Below, one piece after another: positions 21,451-33,487 of a stretch of 64,000 nt of DNA (position 1 is its first letter; every line of letters starts with the position of its first letter). The notes below the pieces were generated by a model. The model was not told the origin of the DNA, did not search any database, and saw nothing but the letters and a program-made list of their open reading frames with translations. This stretch comes from Gonatopus flavifemur. Taxonomy: Eukaryota > Arthropoda > Insecta > Hymenoptera > Dryinidae. The DNA is taken from positions 5,704,001-5,768,000 of the forward strand of contig JAFFJZ010000010.1 in the NCBI GenBank assembly GCA_018340375.1, read 5' to 3'. Made by a program: the position numbers and the translations under genes.

Positions 21451-22757
21451 CTGTCCACGTGAAAATTTCTTGCTTGCGCCAATACTGACGATGGAAAATA
21501 GATAGGCGCAATACTGACATCCAAGGCTTGGAAATCTATATCGAGCCAACGTTGACTGACAAGTGGCACAATGTTGCACCAATGTTGGGAATCACAATTT
21601 CCAATGATCAATCCATCATTGGCTCAAGATTGTGCCAATCATGGTTCATCGTTGTCCCAATATCGTTTGGGCAAAAGAAATTAACTTCATACGAACAATT
21701 TCATAGCACGACTGAATATTAATCCAAACGTTGACAACGTTTAGAAGAAATGAGTCCCCAATGCAGTGCCAAGCCTGGTCAAAGCTTGGCTCAGGCTAGC
21801 CACGATCCTCAATTATACGTCTCCATACAAAACTTCCCGCGTCCAATGTCAAAGCGCCACCCTTCGGTATTGTTTCCAACGCTCGGTTCGTTTCTCGCAA
21901 GCGCTCAACGAACTATGCGGTTGATATATAAGCATCATATAACCTTCTGATTTGAGAAATTGTTGTCTTCATCATAGGTCCTTCATCGAAGGAGAGATTT
22001 TAGCTGTGCAGATCCATGGACTCGTGGACATCAGAATTTGAATTATACTTGATGTAATTGATTTGTAAGGTAACCAGTAATCATTGAGTTATATTAAACT
22101 TATAAACACATCTTGTATTGGATTAATCAAATAAGTTTCTTCGTTTCAATGTATACAGAGATTCTCTGGCCCTGATTGTATAAAATATTTCAGGTTCGGG
22201 CTGTACTTCTTAACATGTGTGGAGGGGAAGCAATCGATGTCAGGAATATATGACTCTGAATTTTTATTATATTTTTGCAATCGTTCAACATAGAGTTGAA
22301 CATCGGCACAACATTGGCTCAACGTTGGCGCGGGATTGTCGCAACGTTGAATCAATTTTGGCCGAATATTGACTCAGTACTATGATAGTATTGACTCAAA
22401 TTTAGCAGTCAATATCATTTATGTGTAATAAATGATGGTACCTTCTTTAAATACATAAAACATCTGACCATTGGCAGACCATAAAAAAATTCGTCTATCA
22501 GTCTTGGTTCGTAATGAGTACAAGCATGATCCAATCTTGAATTTAGATCGAACGACAAATTTTTTCATGGGTTGCCAATGATGGCTGATTTGACTGCCAT
22601 AATCGTACGAATGTTGGTCCGTGATTGGCAGAATACATGAATGGAGCCTATAACGATGTTATCATTTCAAGCTTGCACCTTGCTAACCGCCAAGGCTCGG
22701 CCAATCTTTGTCAGTGTTGCGCCATCCTAGTGCCAATCGTCAATTTTCACCTGGGTG
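21451..22757. mobile_element. TTGGC-motif array element, T2
   Basis: The left end (about 21451: GTCCACGTGAAAATTTC then GCGCCAATACTGAC) and the right end (GTGCCAATCGTCAATTTTCA then CCTGGGTGG) are inverted relatives; the complement of the latter reads CCACCCAGGTGAAAATTGAC. Arrays of TTGGCACAATGTTGCACCAA-like words fill 21480-21800, 22290-22400 and 22560-22740. Between them lie less repetitive segments. There is no open frame with a domain. It could be a single 1.3-kb non-autonomous element or several nested copies. Confidence 0.55.
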
Positions 22758-23745
22758 GTTTCACGCAAGGGATTGAAAGATAACACGCGAACCGCTGAGC
22801 CAATTCACTGCTGTGAGATTGGGGAGTTTTCGACGACACTCGAAGGCATTCAAGCATCAGAAGAAGCGAGTCAAATGTTGCGCCACCTTTTTCCATAAGT
22901 TATGCATTTACGGGAAATTTCAACTGCATAACAATGAAATCCACGATGAAGATCAGTCTCTAAATATAAGTTTCAGTCTTTTACTGATTCCTGGCGAGTA
23001 TAAGAGGGGTTCAAAAGTAATAACCTCCAAATATCAAAATGTTTATAAATTGGTTTTCTAATACCTGCAAACCAAGAGGAAACCTAATTTTATATTCGAA
23101 GTTCAATGTTAGGTGTTCAAATTCCTGAAATAACCACCTATTTCAAATTCGGATTTATCAAGTAATTGATGGAAAAAATCAACGCAAATTTTACCCGCTT
23201 CTTCTGATGAAGTGCCCTTAACTCCTCTTCAGAACAGAATATTTATAATAACCTGAGATGTAACATTTTCCAATACATTTAGCGATTACAATATGTTATC
23301 ATCACATGAAAAATCTTTAATTTAATCAATCCTGAGGAGTATTTCGTGGCTGTATCTGAGTTTAAAAATTGTCCCTCACACTGCGCTGAGATGATTTCAA
23401 AACTGGCATGTCTCAAACAAAAATTTCAAGAAGCATTTCAACGAGGAAGGTATTTTACATCGTAATTCATCACCTATTTATGAAAAATTAAAAAAAACAC
23501 AAAATGACGGCTTTGTGAAAAAAGCGATGTAAAAACACGTATTTTTCCACCTTTTTTCTGCAATTTTCTGATGAATTACGGTAGGGGAGATCAAAATAAA
23601 CAAATGCACCAAGAATAAAAAAAATCTATCTAGTGGTTGCGGAGAATAAGTCAGCGCAGTTTGAAGAAATGCTATTTCGAGTAAAACGCGTTTGAAGTTT
23701 TTTCACAATAAATTTTAAGAACATTTGAATCACTGAAACTCTCCA
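22758..23745. other. Unique sequence, no gene seen
   Basis: An 82-codon frame at 22813-23061 has no domain. No repeat recognised. Confidence 0.4.
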
Positions 23746-23892
23746 AGGATGGGCATTTTTGTACTCCCGGAGTATTTTCAGTAAGGAATACTTCTTGTTG
23801 ACCCCATATGACAACATATTTCACACAAGACAAGAAAATACCCCACTGAAAGTACTCCAGGAGTACGAAAATACTCCCGGCTGCCCATCCCT
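23746..23892. mobile_element. 147-bp AGGATGGGCA-ended MITE
   Basis: The left arm AGGATGGGCATTTTTGTACT, then CCCGGAGTATTTTCAGT, pairs with the right arm ACTGAAAGTACTCCAGGAGT, then GCTGCCCATCCCT. The words TACTCCCGGAGTA and TACTCCAGGAGTA are themselves near-palindromes. Non-coding. Confidence 0.8.
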
Positions 23893-26800
23893 GCAACTCT
23901 CTTATTTTTTCGAATTTTATTATAAAATTTCAGGAGGTGATTTTTGAAGGTATAAGGTTATATAAAATGTTACGGAAAAAATTAATTTTTTCAACTTTCT
24001 AACCGGTACTGGTCCCTTAACAGAGATCACGTTGATGAGGTTGTTGCAAGTCCGTCAATTTTCAGTCAAACTTATTGAATATTCGTTCGATTAACCAATT
24101 TACTGGAAGCAATTGGATGAGTATGTTATCTCAAATGTTCATTCTTTCCAATTACACCTGCATGCATTTTAATCACTTCAATATGTGATTGAAACAACTA
24201 CTGGGAATGGTACGTTCAAAATTTGTTGTGTTTCCATCAATGACGTATTTAGTTACAATATTGCTGCGGGGTTGACTCAATTTTTTTTCTCAGTGTAGCC
24301 TCTCTTTTGTTTATTTTCTCCAATATTTCTATGGCCTGGTGTTTTCTGTCCTCATTCATCATCCGGTTGTGGATAGATGCTCTATTGTCTCAACAACTCA
24401 GAAATAACGCACAAATTTTGTCATATAACGATAAAAATGATCATCCAAAGGTTCGTTATCTCACAGTGGCAAAGCCTTTATAGTACAAACTGGAATATTT
24501 GCCATTGTTTTCATGGTGCACAGCAAAAAGTCTGTAAAAACTAAGAAAAAGTTGATGACCCGTGGCGCGTGTTTTTATAAAGATACACGGTAAAGGGCTG
24601 TCGCAAGGAACAACATTTTCATTTACCGACGCTTTCTAAAACTTGTACTTTGGTCACCGAAAGACTTGCTTCTCCTGTGTATAAGTGATCCATCGAACTG
24701 AAGTGTTTCTTTTCCCTTTTGTTAGGATTCTTGGACCTCCTGTGAAATTATAATTGATCTCAATGAAGATACAATGTAGGTGAAGAGTACAATTGCGCCA
24801 CTTTGGATGTATATTTTCAGGACTTGTTCCTAACAGCTTCACACAAAGGATTGGAAACAAAAAATTATGCATTCTTCGAAGACTTTCGAATCAGCATTGT
24901 TACGTGCAAAATTTACATTTCGTTTTGTTTCCTTCACTTCTCGATATGACAAGACCAACCAACTGATGATTTAAAACTTTTGCTAGATAATTTCACTTGG
25001 AATACTAATGTGATTAAAATAAACGTGAACAATGTGGACTCGGAAATGAATGACTGCAGATGGGAAATTAAGAAGCTCGATGCGAGTACCTCAACGTTCA
25101 ACTCTACAAACTGTAAATAATAAATCTCAGTTGCGTATCGCTGAACAAAGACCATGCGTGTTCTATTTTTACATTCGGCATACACCTCTCAGTTAAGTAT
25201 AGTTTGTCTTAGGAGTAAAATCTTGAAACGGAATAACTTAAACATTTTGCACCATATTGCATTTGAATACAGAACCAAGTTTAATATTTTCCGTATTCAT
25301 GTATGCAGCCACGCCCCGGTAGTGTGGTAACAGTACAACGGAGATCCATGTTTCTTGCCCCTGATGGCAATGCCAGGTCTGGTCTACTTCATTAGCACGA
25401 CTCTGAGCATTTCAGTGAGCATTCATTTACGTATTCGCATTGCGAGATGCAACTTTGGATACGTTACCGTCGTTCCGGTTAAACAATTTTTCAAATAATT
25501 TCCATGCATTTGTATTCAATAAGATCTCCATTCGTCGTATTTGTTTTCTCTTCCTTTCAATTTGGACGATCGTTTTGGAATGATTTTCACAAATAGTAGC
25601 GTATTAACGAGGCTTCAGGCACAGCTTCGGAACAGATCGTTACAATGTTCATAACATCACAGTAGTCGGTAGTAATTGCTCGGCTAAGCTCCACGTATTA
25701 CGTGTAATTGTTAGAACAGAAGGTAGAAAGAACAAAATCAGATATTTCTTTGAGCTGTCGCGCTTTGAAATGGTGCGTAAATCAAACTATGATAGCTTTA
25801 CGATAGGTCGCAGATAAATACACCAGCGTACCCTTGTTAGCTGGCAAATTAGAAGCACATCGGCGGCAGAGGTCGATGCCACAAGAACGCGTTTCGCTGC
25901 AATTAAATTGCACACCCGTTTAACGTTAACGCAACCATGTAAAAAATGATTGTTACAAGCACCTTAGATGAAATTCTGTAGGTGCTCGTTTATGGAACAC
26001 GTTGAACTCTGAGAGTTCCGACAGCTTCCATAGTGGTTTTGGTTTGATTTATAATATGTGAAAGTTAGCCACTGAAAAGTTCGAAAAATTCTACACGCGT
26101 CGAGAAAGATTCGAGGTTATCGTTTTATAGTTTCGTGAGAAGCGATGCTTCTTTGTTTCACTATTCCCTCATTCCATCTCGATATCGAGTATTTCATAGT
26201 AATCTGAACAGGTTTGTATAGTAAAATCGACGTTCCATTCCATTGCTCTTTATAAATATTATCATAGAAATGATATCGATACTGTTATGGGATATAATAT
26301 CGTCAGATGTTACGTGCGTGTCATTGCCGATCAGGATCCGTATTCGTACCTTGAGAATTGATCAACGATCCGATGTGGAAGAAACCGAGGAGGAAAGAGA
26401 AGGGATTGAATCGTATCGGGACATGGCATACCAAAGATGCCAGCATGTCGACCTGGAGATTAATGGTGCTTTAATAACGTTAATTGAAGCCCTTAGAAGA
26501 ATCGATACGATGCCGATCTAACCGGGATCGTTTTGAGATACCGATCGATCTTATGATAAATAGTCAGCGGCACTGCGGGCGACCGTTCCAACGCCTTCTT
26601 ACTCTTCCCCTCATCCCTCGATTCATATTATGCGCTTGTACAAAGAACAGAGTTCGCCGATCCAGTGACTTCGAATTTTCCCTTTGCTCCTTATGGGTGA
26701 GGTCATCTCTGTATATTGTACCTCCCCCATCATCTATTATATACTCAACTTTTGATTGGAGAATTGTGAAAGTAACAGGGCAAAGATTTGAAAATATCTT

Positions 26801-27434
26801 TCAGTTTTTTGAATGCTATATATCGCTATATATCCTGTGTAATAGTTTAAGTATATCTTCATCATTTATAAGAAATTTTAGTGAACTGTGTGCATTTGAG
26901 TCCAGCTCGTTCGAGTCCTCTTTTCAATGTAAACATTTTCATATGAATAACATACCGAGTGGATACCGAACAAAATGCAATGCGTGGGATTTGTAACGCC
27001 GACAGTTACGCGGCATCGTTTGACATTCCCACATAAAGTTTCAATTAATATTCGATATGGCATAATCCATCCCATTTATTCACGATAAAGTCTATTATAA
27101 AATATCAAACGTAAACCATTCATTGATTTTGAATTTCCACACACTTTATGATTAGATTCAATCTCAATAATTCAATGTACAATGTATCAACGGAAACGGG
27201 AGATCATTAACCGTGGATTGATCCACGATAAGTCGTGAGATTTTCAAGGATTTTTCAAAGGAACGTAAGAAAATTCTACAATCGTACGTAGGAGTGTTTT
27301 GGCCTCTACTAAATCATTCCTCGACCGATGAAAAATTCGACTTGTGTATTCCTTTAACGACCCAAGCTAACGACCACCACGTTGAATGGGAAGCCACAAA
27401 TCCTCAATACATTTAAAACGTATTTCCTTCCTTT
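23893..27434. other. Long unique stretch, no gene identified
   Basis: No repeat from elsewhere in the window occurs here. From 25300 to 26990 the composition is more G+C/CpG-rich. Two overlapping + strand frames lie there, 92 codons at 26243-26521 and 170 codons at 26484-26996 (the longest in the window). Neither shows a domain or a convincing amino-acid make-up. This block is among the better places to look for a missed exon or regulatory DNA. Confidence 0.4.
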
Positions 27435-27546
27435 GCACTGGCTGCACTCAGTACACATTAACATATGTTTGTCCTCTAGAATTGGATGATAATAAAGGAT
27501 GAGAATATTTCAATACGCACCGCGTGCAGCCAGTGCGGACCAGTGA
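27435..27546. repeat. 13-bp perfect inverted repeat
   Basis: GCACTGGCTGCAC at 27435-27447 and its exact complement GTGCAGCCAGTGC at 27534-27546 are 86 bp apart. Pairing does not clearly extend beyond the 13 bp, so this is a loose stem or the remains of terminal repeats, not a microRNA precursor that I can recognise. Confidence 0.7.
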
Positions 27547-28009
27547 CATATGCTATTATTCTCATTGAATGCGTTTCAAATTCCTTGCAATGAATCATGC
27601 CCTCATGCAGAATGAATTTTATTTTTTGAATCTCCTTAGATGAGTTATATATGAATTATCACAAATGATTAATTACGTCATTATGTACTAACATCACTTC
27701 AAATCCATAAATATTCCAGTTTAAGTGGAAGATCAAACATCGAAGACCTTCGAATACGTATACGCGTTGTGCATTTTTATCAAGTTTTCGTTTGCGGAGA
27801 GTGAGAGTGAATAATAATTGAGCGTTATAATAATCTTTTGATGGTATTCGCGTTGAGGTGATGATACATTCATTTTTATTTGATGGGAATTAATTTCGAT
27901 TTATAAAATTCTCATAGAATAATTTTGTCCAGACATTCAAGGAAAGATTCAAAAGACTTCAGTTGAATCAATGTTTTTTCGATATTTTGAAAAAAAGATT
28001 ATTGCAGCA
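27547..28009. other. Unique sequence, no gene seen
   Basis: AT-rich, no signal recognised. Confidence 0.4.
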
Positions 28010-28049
28010 AAGAAGAAGAAGAAGAAGAAGAAGAAGAAGAAGAAGAAGA
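28010..28049. repeat. (AAG)n microsatellite
   Basis: About 13 uninterrupted AAG units, a pure purine tract. Confidence 0.95.
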
Positions 28050-29758
28050 CTGGTACAAAAGACAAGGAGAATAGCTGATTAAACAAGAGGATTCATTTAG
28101 GAAACAATGAAGTTGATGATTACATTGAATCTCCTTGTATTCAAGCAGATTAGGGTGAGGCAAAAACACCACAGATTTTTTTCTTCTTGTCTGGTATGAA
28201 AATATGTTGGTTTTTCATGTTTTGAAAATCCTCTCCCAATATCGGCTCGGAAAAAAATTTTCCAAGGGTCGCTCAAGGTTTCAAAAAATTCAAAAAACAG
28301 TGAAAATTAATTTTTTTTATCTGAACATTTTTTTCTCGTTGTGGCAAAATTTAGTATCTGAAGAAATAGTGACTTCCCCAAAGTCACAGCTCGAAATATT
28401 AAATTAAATTATAAGTTCAAAGATTATATATAGAAAAAAAATAAAATCACTAAAATTTATCAAATCAACTAATCAATTAATTGATATAAATTTTGATGAA
28501 TTCAATTAATTTGATTTTCTTGTTTAATTTAATTTATTCGTCGTGTATTCTTATCCATCAAATTACCAAAGGGAAGTAATTGTATATATTGAGTGTTGAT
28601 ATACATTTTTAAAAATCTTATGAAAACATCAAAAGCAAGGAATAAAAAAGATATTCATAAATTTGAAGTTAGCTTATCAATGAATGTAACTTTGAGAATT
28701 TGGTGTTGTTTTAGGTAATAAAACCGCAACGAGAACAAAACTACAAAACAATGAATTTTGAGTTTTTTTTTTTAATTCAAAAACATCTTGAGCGACCACT
28801 AAACAATTTTTCTTTAGCTGATCTTTAAAGAGAATATTAACATTTTGAAAACTTGTATTCTTATACATAAAAAAAATGGCTAGAGATATTTTTGATGCAA
28901 TGGCAACATCGGTTCCAGTCAAAAGACTTTTCTGTAGTGCATTTTCAATTCATTCACGACGATTCATTTCAAGTTTCGTCATGCTACATACATTGGTGGC
29001 TGAAATCTGAATTGAGAGAAGAAATTTGTGAAGTAGATTTTCAATTATCTGAATGTAAAAATACAATGTGGATATTTATTATATTGTATTGAAATAGTCA
29101 TGAAGGGCGGAGGAAGCTTTTCTTCAATACAAAAAACGCATATTTTGTATAGTTTTTTTTTATTTTACAGTTGATATATATAGTTATTCCTACAATTAGT
29201 AGATAATAAAGTAACATTTGAAGAATATTCTGTGAAGTTTTTATTCATTTTTTTAGTATTTCTGGGTAGCGCAAGATTTTCCATTTTTTTCTAATGAGAA
29301 ATCAGTATTTTGATGATCCAAACCAATTGGTGTATTGAATAGGTTCAAATCGGATCACTTAAACAGGGTACACTGTAAAAAAATTATTCTGAAACCATTT
29401 ACACAACGCAATCTATTCAATTTCATAATATCATATAAATTTCAATATAATTTCTAATTTGAAAAATTTTCTTTTCAACTTTAATAAGAATATTTGTAAA
29501 TTTAATAATTAAATTCTCACATTTCAATGAGAAATTCTAAAATTTCATAACTCACATGACATTCAAGAACTTTATCGAATTTGATATGGAAATATTAAAT
29601 TTCACAAGAAAGGTTCTATCAAATTTAAGAATTAATTTTAAATTTAAGAAATTATTAATGCTTTTCTAAGCTTTAGGTTTTTTATGCTACTGTTATTCAT
29701 GATAAAATTAACAGAAAACATCCTCGAATATGTCTATTGGGTCTAAAATGTGAGCATA
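28050..29758. other. AT-rich block, no gene seen
   Basis: 28400-28570 and 29380-29680 are extremely A+T-rich and dense in AATTT/AAATT words. At 29368 ACACTGTAAAAAAATT resembles the ends of elements A and F, but no partner end was found. Frames of up to 81 codons have no domain. Confidence 0.45.
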
Positions 29759-30589
29759 CACCCCAAGAAAACGTTTTTTTATTGCAACAAAAATTTCATT
29801 ATATTATGAGAAAATTTTTTTCTTGACACAAGGATAATCCTAATTTTTCTTCTGATGAGAAAACAAACTCTCTCGCTTCAAGTAAAATTTGATAATCTTC
29901 GCGTTAGAATGTTGAATTTTGGATCCAGAAAAATAAGGATTCTTCGAATAAGACTTAGAAATTTTCTTGATGCAGGGAAGTTTTTATTAAAGGTAGTAAA
30001 ATCTTTCTTTTTATCCAGTAAACATTTTGTATCTTGCGATATATTTTAGACAGGCTTCAAATGTCCTATGTAACACTTTTCAATTCTTGTTCCAAACTAA
30101 CCAGGAAGATATCTAAAAGTGTTTTACAAGACATCCAAAACCAAGGTATCGCAAGACACAAAATATTCAATGGTTACAATAATTGATTTTTTTCAAATAA
30201 AATATTGTTGTATCGCTTGGGACGGTGTCTGGCACACGGTACATTGCTTTATTTGATTATCACTGTTTTGAAGTTTATAATTACTATTCAATTCTACAAC
30301 ACGATACATTGGAATCAATTTTGAAAACTCCATTACTAGAGGAGCGTATCATTAAGCGTCGCTTTTAAGAATATTCATTTACTTTCAGCATAAGAACATT
30401 TTTCTTACCGCAAGAAGCGATGGTTCTCACAAGAAATCAAGATTCTTACGTTAAACAAAAGTAATGAATCATAATTTTCTCTACTAACAATCCATGATAT
30501 GATAACTTTGAAACAAAACCGCTTTTTGGTCGAACACTATTTGTTTCCGGAGAAAAAAATCAATATCAAGAATAAAATGATGTGAGTGT
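29759..30589 (+). mobile_element. Element C, copy C1 (about 830 bp)
   Basis: This matches 61287-61973 in the same orientation along most of its length. Shared words include CCTAATTTTTCTTCTGATGA, GGCACACGGTACA and TTTTTGGTCGAACACTATTT. The ends CACCCCAAGAAAACG and TGAGTGT correspond to a degenerate inverted terminus seen better in copy C2. An internal foldback lies at about 30021-30170, where TTTTGTATCTTGCGATA faces TATCGCAAGACACAAAA. Non-coding. Confidence 0.82.
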
Positions 30590-31224
30590 AGATATTTTAT
30601 TTTGGATTCCCGACCAACTTCGAATATTGGCATTCTACGAAACGTTAATGGTCAGCGATTTGGATAAAGCTCCGTTGTTAATGGACCTTCAAAACGCTGG
30701 ATAATCATAGCTGGGGAAATTAAAAATCTGTTCCAGCGTAGAAAAAAAACAAATAAATCCTTGATAATGATAAGTTCCTTGAAAATCCTGACTAGAATAT
30801 ACTGTTATATATGTGCTGTACAAAATAAATCTTGGATAGAGAATAGTTATAGAAGGGACCATATTCATAAAACTTTCTATGAGTCAATACACGACGGCGT
30901 ATAGAAATTGTGTCGTATGCGATGGTATAAAATTATCTATAGTAATTTCCGTAAAAGCAAGGCATCAATTTTTCGTTGATATAGGTATAATATTATCGGT
31001 TAGTGTATAATCCTGTATTGCTCATCTTTGTGGTTAGGTATATTATACGATGCTGCCGTTGAAGCAATCGCGATATGTTCCGCTGAAACTTTGATCAGTA
31101 GATTCAAAGTAGAAGGATTCACAGACGAATAAAAATGATTTGTTGCTATTTATAGTATAAACATTTGTTCCATCCAAGAAAATGACGCAAGGGCTAAAAC
31201 TTTGTCTCTGTCAACAAACATTCA
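30590..31224. other. Unique sequence, no gene seen
   Basis: No recognisable feature. Confidence 0.4.
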
Positions 31225-31370
31225 TTTGGATTGATTCAACTTTATTCGAATCAACTAAATTCCTATTCAAATATGAACCTATTAGAGTTTCAATTAGATC
31301 GAATAACAAATTCTTTTCATCCAAATAAAATTTACTTGAATGAAGTGAAATTTTATTGGATGTTCTGGGT
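31225..31370 (-). mobile_element. Element B, partial copy B2 (uninterrupted)
   Basis: The complement of this stretch matches 63020-63465 once the insertion at 63125-63392 is removed. Shared words are AATCAACTAAATTCCTA, AATAGGTTCATATTT, and the AAATAAAATTTACTT and ATAAAATTTTACT blocks. It supplies the empty-site comparison for that insertion. Confidence 0.75.
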
Positions 31371-31382
31371 GTTCTTTATCAA

Positions 31383-31518
31383 CCCTATTAAAAATGTCCG
31401 ACAGATCCTGACAGATTCCGGTCAAATTTCTGTCTGGTTCTGTCGGAAATCATTATGCCTGGGACAAAAACCGACCAAATCCTGACAGAAAATTATCTGT
31501 CGGACATTTGGGATAGGG
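31383..31518 (+). mobile_element. 136-bp CCCTATT-ended MITE, copy Q1
   Basis: The ends CCCTATTAAAAATGTCCGAC and GTCGGACATTTGGGATAGGG are near-perfect inverted repeats. Inside, CTGACAGATTCCGG, TCTGTCTGGTTCTGTCGG and CTGACAGAAAATTATCTGTC repeat the word CTGACAGA/TCTGTC on both strands. It is the same length as Q2 at 33352-33487 and differs at only a handful of positions. Confidence 0.93.
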
Positions 31519-31674
31519 AATCCTTTTTTGTAAGCCCTGGTGAAAAAAATTTATCTGAAAACCTCTGAAAATTTCTCTAAATTTCACTCTTCAACTCTGA
31601 ATCTCTTGAAAAACTTTGAAAAAATCTGAAAGAATTCGAAAAACTCTTAAAATCTGTGAGAATTTTCACTTAAG

Positions 31675-31893
31675 GGGATTCATTACTCCCTGCAAAAGTT
31701 ACTAGATTCCAAATTCCCCCCCCCCTCCCCTCAGTTTTCTCAGAAACGAACACATAAAATGAAAAATAATGAGTAGCTGCATTTTTTGCAATAGCCTAAG
31801 AAGATGCACCTGCTCATTAAAATTGATTCTATTCATTGATTACTGAGAGAGCTGGGGGGAGAGATCTAGTAACTTGGCTTGTGGTGAATCGCC
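31675..31893. mobile_element. TTAA-flanked MITE (K1), piggyBac-type target
   Basis: It is bounded by TTAA at 31671-31674 and 31894-31897. The ends GGGGATTCATTAC and (complement of right) GGCGATTCACCAC are inverted repeats. The inverted similarity continues through GTTACTAGAT, a C-run and a CTCAG word. TTAA duplication is typical of piggyBac-superfamily elements. It is only 219 bp and non-coding. Confidence 0.82.
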
Positions 31894-31897
31894 TTAA

Positions 31898-32706
31898 AAT
31901 TTCCCTGAAAAACCCCTAAATTTTCGAAGATTTTTAGAGAAATTTTCCCACCAGGGAATACCACAGTGAAAAATCAATTGAACTCGTCATCAGTACGTTT
32001 TGCTTTGTGTAGATGCTTTCTATGAATTCAGCTGAAGATGATTTATAAAGCAAAGTGTAGTAAAAGTATAATTCTTATATTTCTAACTAATAAAATAACG
32101 TTATAATTGAAAATCTTTCTTTCGCGTGTTTTTCAAAACTTTTGTGCACACGTCGATCCAAGAACATTGATGGTATTTTGATGACTGGTTCATAAATCAT
32201 TGTTTGGAGATACCACACAACAGCTAGGGCATGACCTTAAGAACCTACCGTTCTAACATCAATTTTGCCGTGACAATAACAGTGTCCAATGGCTGTTGCT
32301 CCATTCTTACCAGGATCACAATAGATGAAAATTATAGATTCCCTCTCATTGCAGTGCCTAGACTTTGATTTAGCTGGTGTGAAGAAAGACGATACAACAA
32401 CGTATATCTCAAAGCCACATTTTTGTACAATGAAAAAAAATCAAAGTGTTCGTGAGATCAATTTACGCGATGTTGTATGATTTTATAAATTTGTGTGAAG
32501 AATATTACCGACACTTCTTCTCTTAGGTGTCATAATTGAATGAGGGATGTGGTAATTTTCAACGTTGTGAGTGAAGGTGCTCCGATGTTTCATTGATTCA
32601 GTAAGACGTTCAGATACAATCGGATGATTCTTTTGTCTCACTATGTTACATTTCACTTGTACATTCACACACTTGTTGCACTTTACTTGTGTTTAGTAAA
32701 AAAAAC
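31898..32706. other. Unique sequence, no gene seen
   Basis: No recognisable feature. Confidence 0.4.
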
Positions 32707-32724
32707 TTATATATATATATATAC
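32707..32724. repeat. (TA)n microsatellite
   Basis: A short pure TA run. Confidence 0.9.
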
Positions 32725-33275
32725 ATTTAATTACCGAAGTTTATATAAGTTTTGTTGAATTTTGTACAGAGAAAAATTCAACTACACAATGTGATCTAGA
32801 ATTGAAACCAAATTCGTTCTTTGAGTTTTGAGGAGCCGTTTGCTTGCGATCAATTTTGATTTTGGAGGGAAGACAATTTTTTAGATCTCATAAACGATCA
32901 TCAAACTCTATAGGATGAATTACCCAGTAGATGAATAATTCATGAAAGAAGTGATTATTATAAATTTCTGCTACATTCAAATAATTCGATCGTTCTGAGG
33001 AGAAGTTACTTCTACCCAACCAGAAATTTCCAACAGGCGCAGTACTGCACCAGTACCAGCCAAGACTGGCAGGGTACTGGCATTTGTCTGGAATGATAAC
33101 GCTTTTCAGTACTGGGGATTGAGTACTGATACCATTATTCGCAATCAGTGAGAGCGATAAAGACAAACAGGGAGGAGAGGGAAAAAGAAGAGGTGTGAGA
33201 ATTTTTTTGTGAATAAATTCAAGCTTCTTCCAAGACATTTTTAGGAATTTTTCAGGACATCTCAATTTCTCCTTC
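32725..33275. other. Unique, with a near-palindromic hairpin
   Basis: 33050-33081 can fold: CCAGTACCAGCC on one side and GGCAGGGTACTGG on the other. The word AGTACTG recurs around it, so this may be a small foldback element. A 129-codon frame on the - strand (32888-33277) has no domain. Confidence 0.4.
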
Positions 33276-33307
33276 AAGATATCTTTTAGAATTCTAAAAG
33301 ATATCTT
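33276..33307. repeat. 32-bp perfect palindrome
   Basis: The sequence opens AAGATATCTTTTAGAA and closes with its exact complement, giving a symmetric 32-mer with no spacer. Two imperfect versions occur at 62859-62890 and 62905-62936, also 32 bp each. Confidence 0.95.
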
Positions 33308-33351
33308 TGTGTGTGTTTGGGAAGTCTGACAAGCTCATGACAAGCTCCCAT

Positions 33352-33487
33352 CCCTATTAAAAATGCCCGACAGATCCTGACAGATTCCGGTCAAAATTCT
33401 GTCTGGTTCCGTCGGAAATCATCATGCCTGGGACAAAAACCGAGCAAATCCTGACAGAAAATTATCTGTTGGACATTTGGAATAGGG
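33352..33487 (+). mobile_element. 136-bp CCCTATT-ended MITE, copy Q2
   Basis: A near-identical copy of Q1, in direct orientation and 1.97 kb away. The two-base flanks differ from Q1 (AT on both sides here, AA on both sides there), which fits a 2-bp target duplication and separate insertions. Confidence 0.93.

Noticed and set aside
26243..26996. Two overlapping open frames (92 and 170 codons), the longest frame in the window among them
   Set aside because: No recognisable domain, no flanking gene structure, and a composition like translated non-coding DNA. In AT-moderate DNA, frames of this length arise by chance.
27435..27546. A microRNA-like hairpin from the 13-bp inverted repeat
   Set aside because: Pairing does not extend past 13 bp on the stem and the loop is 86 bp, unlike a precursor microRNA. 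I recognised no known mature microRNA.
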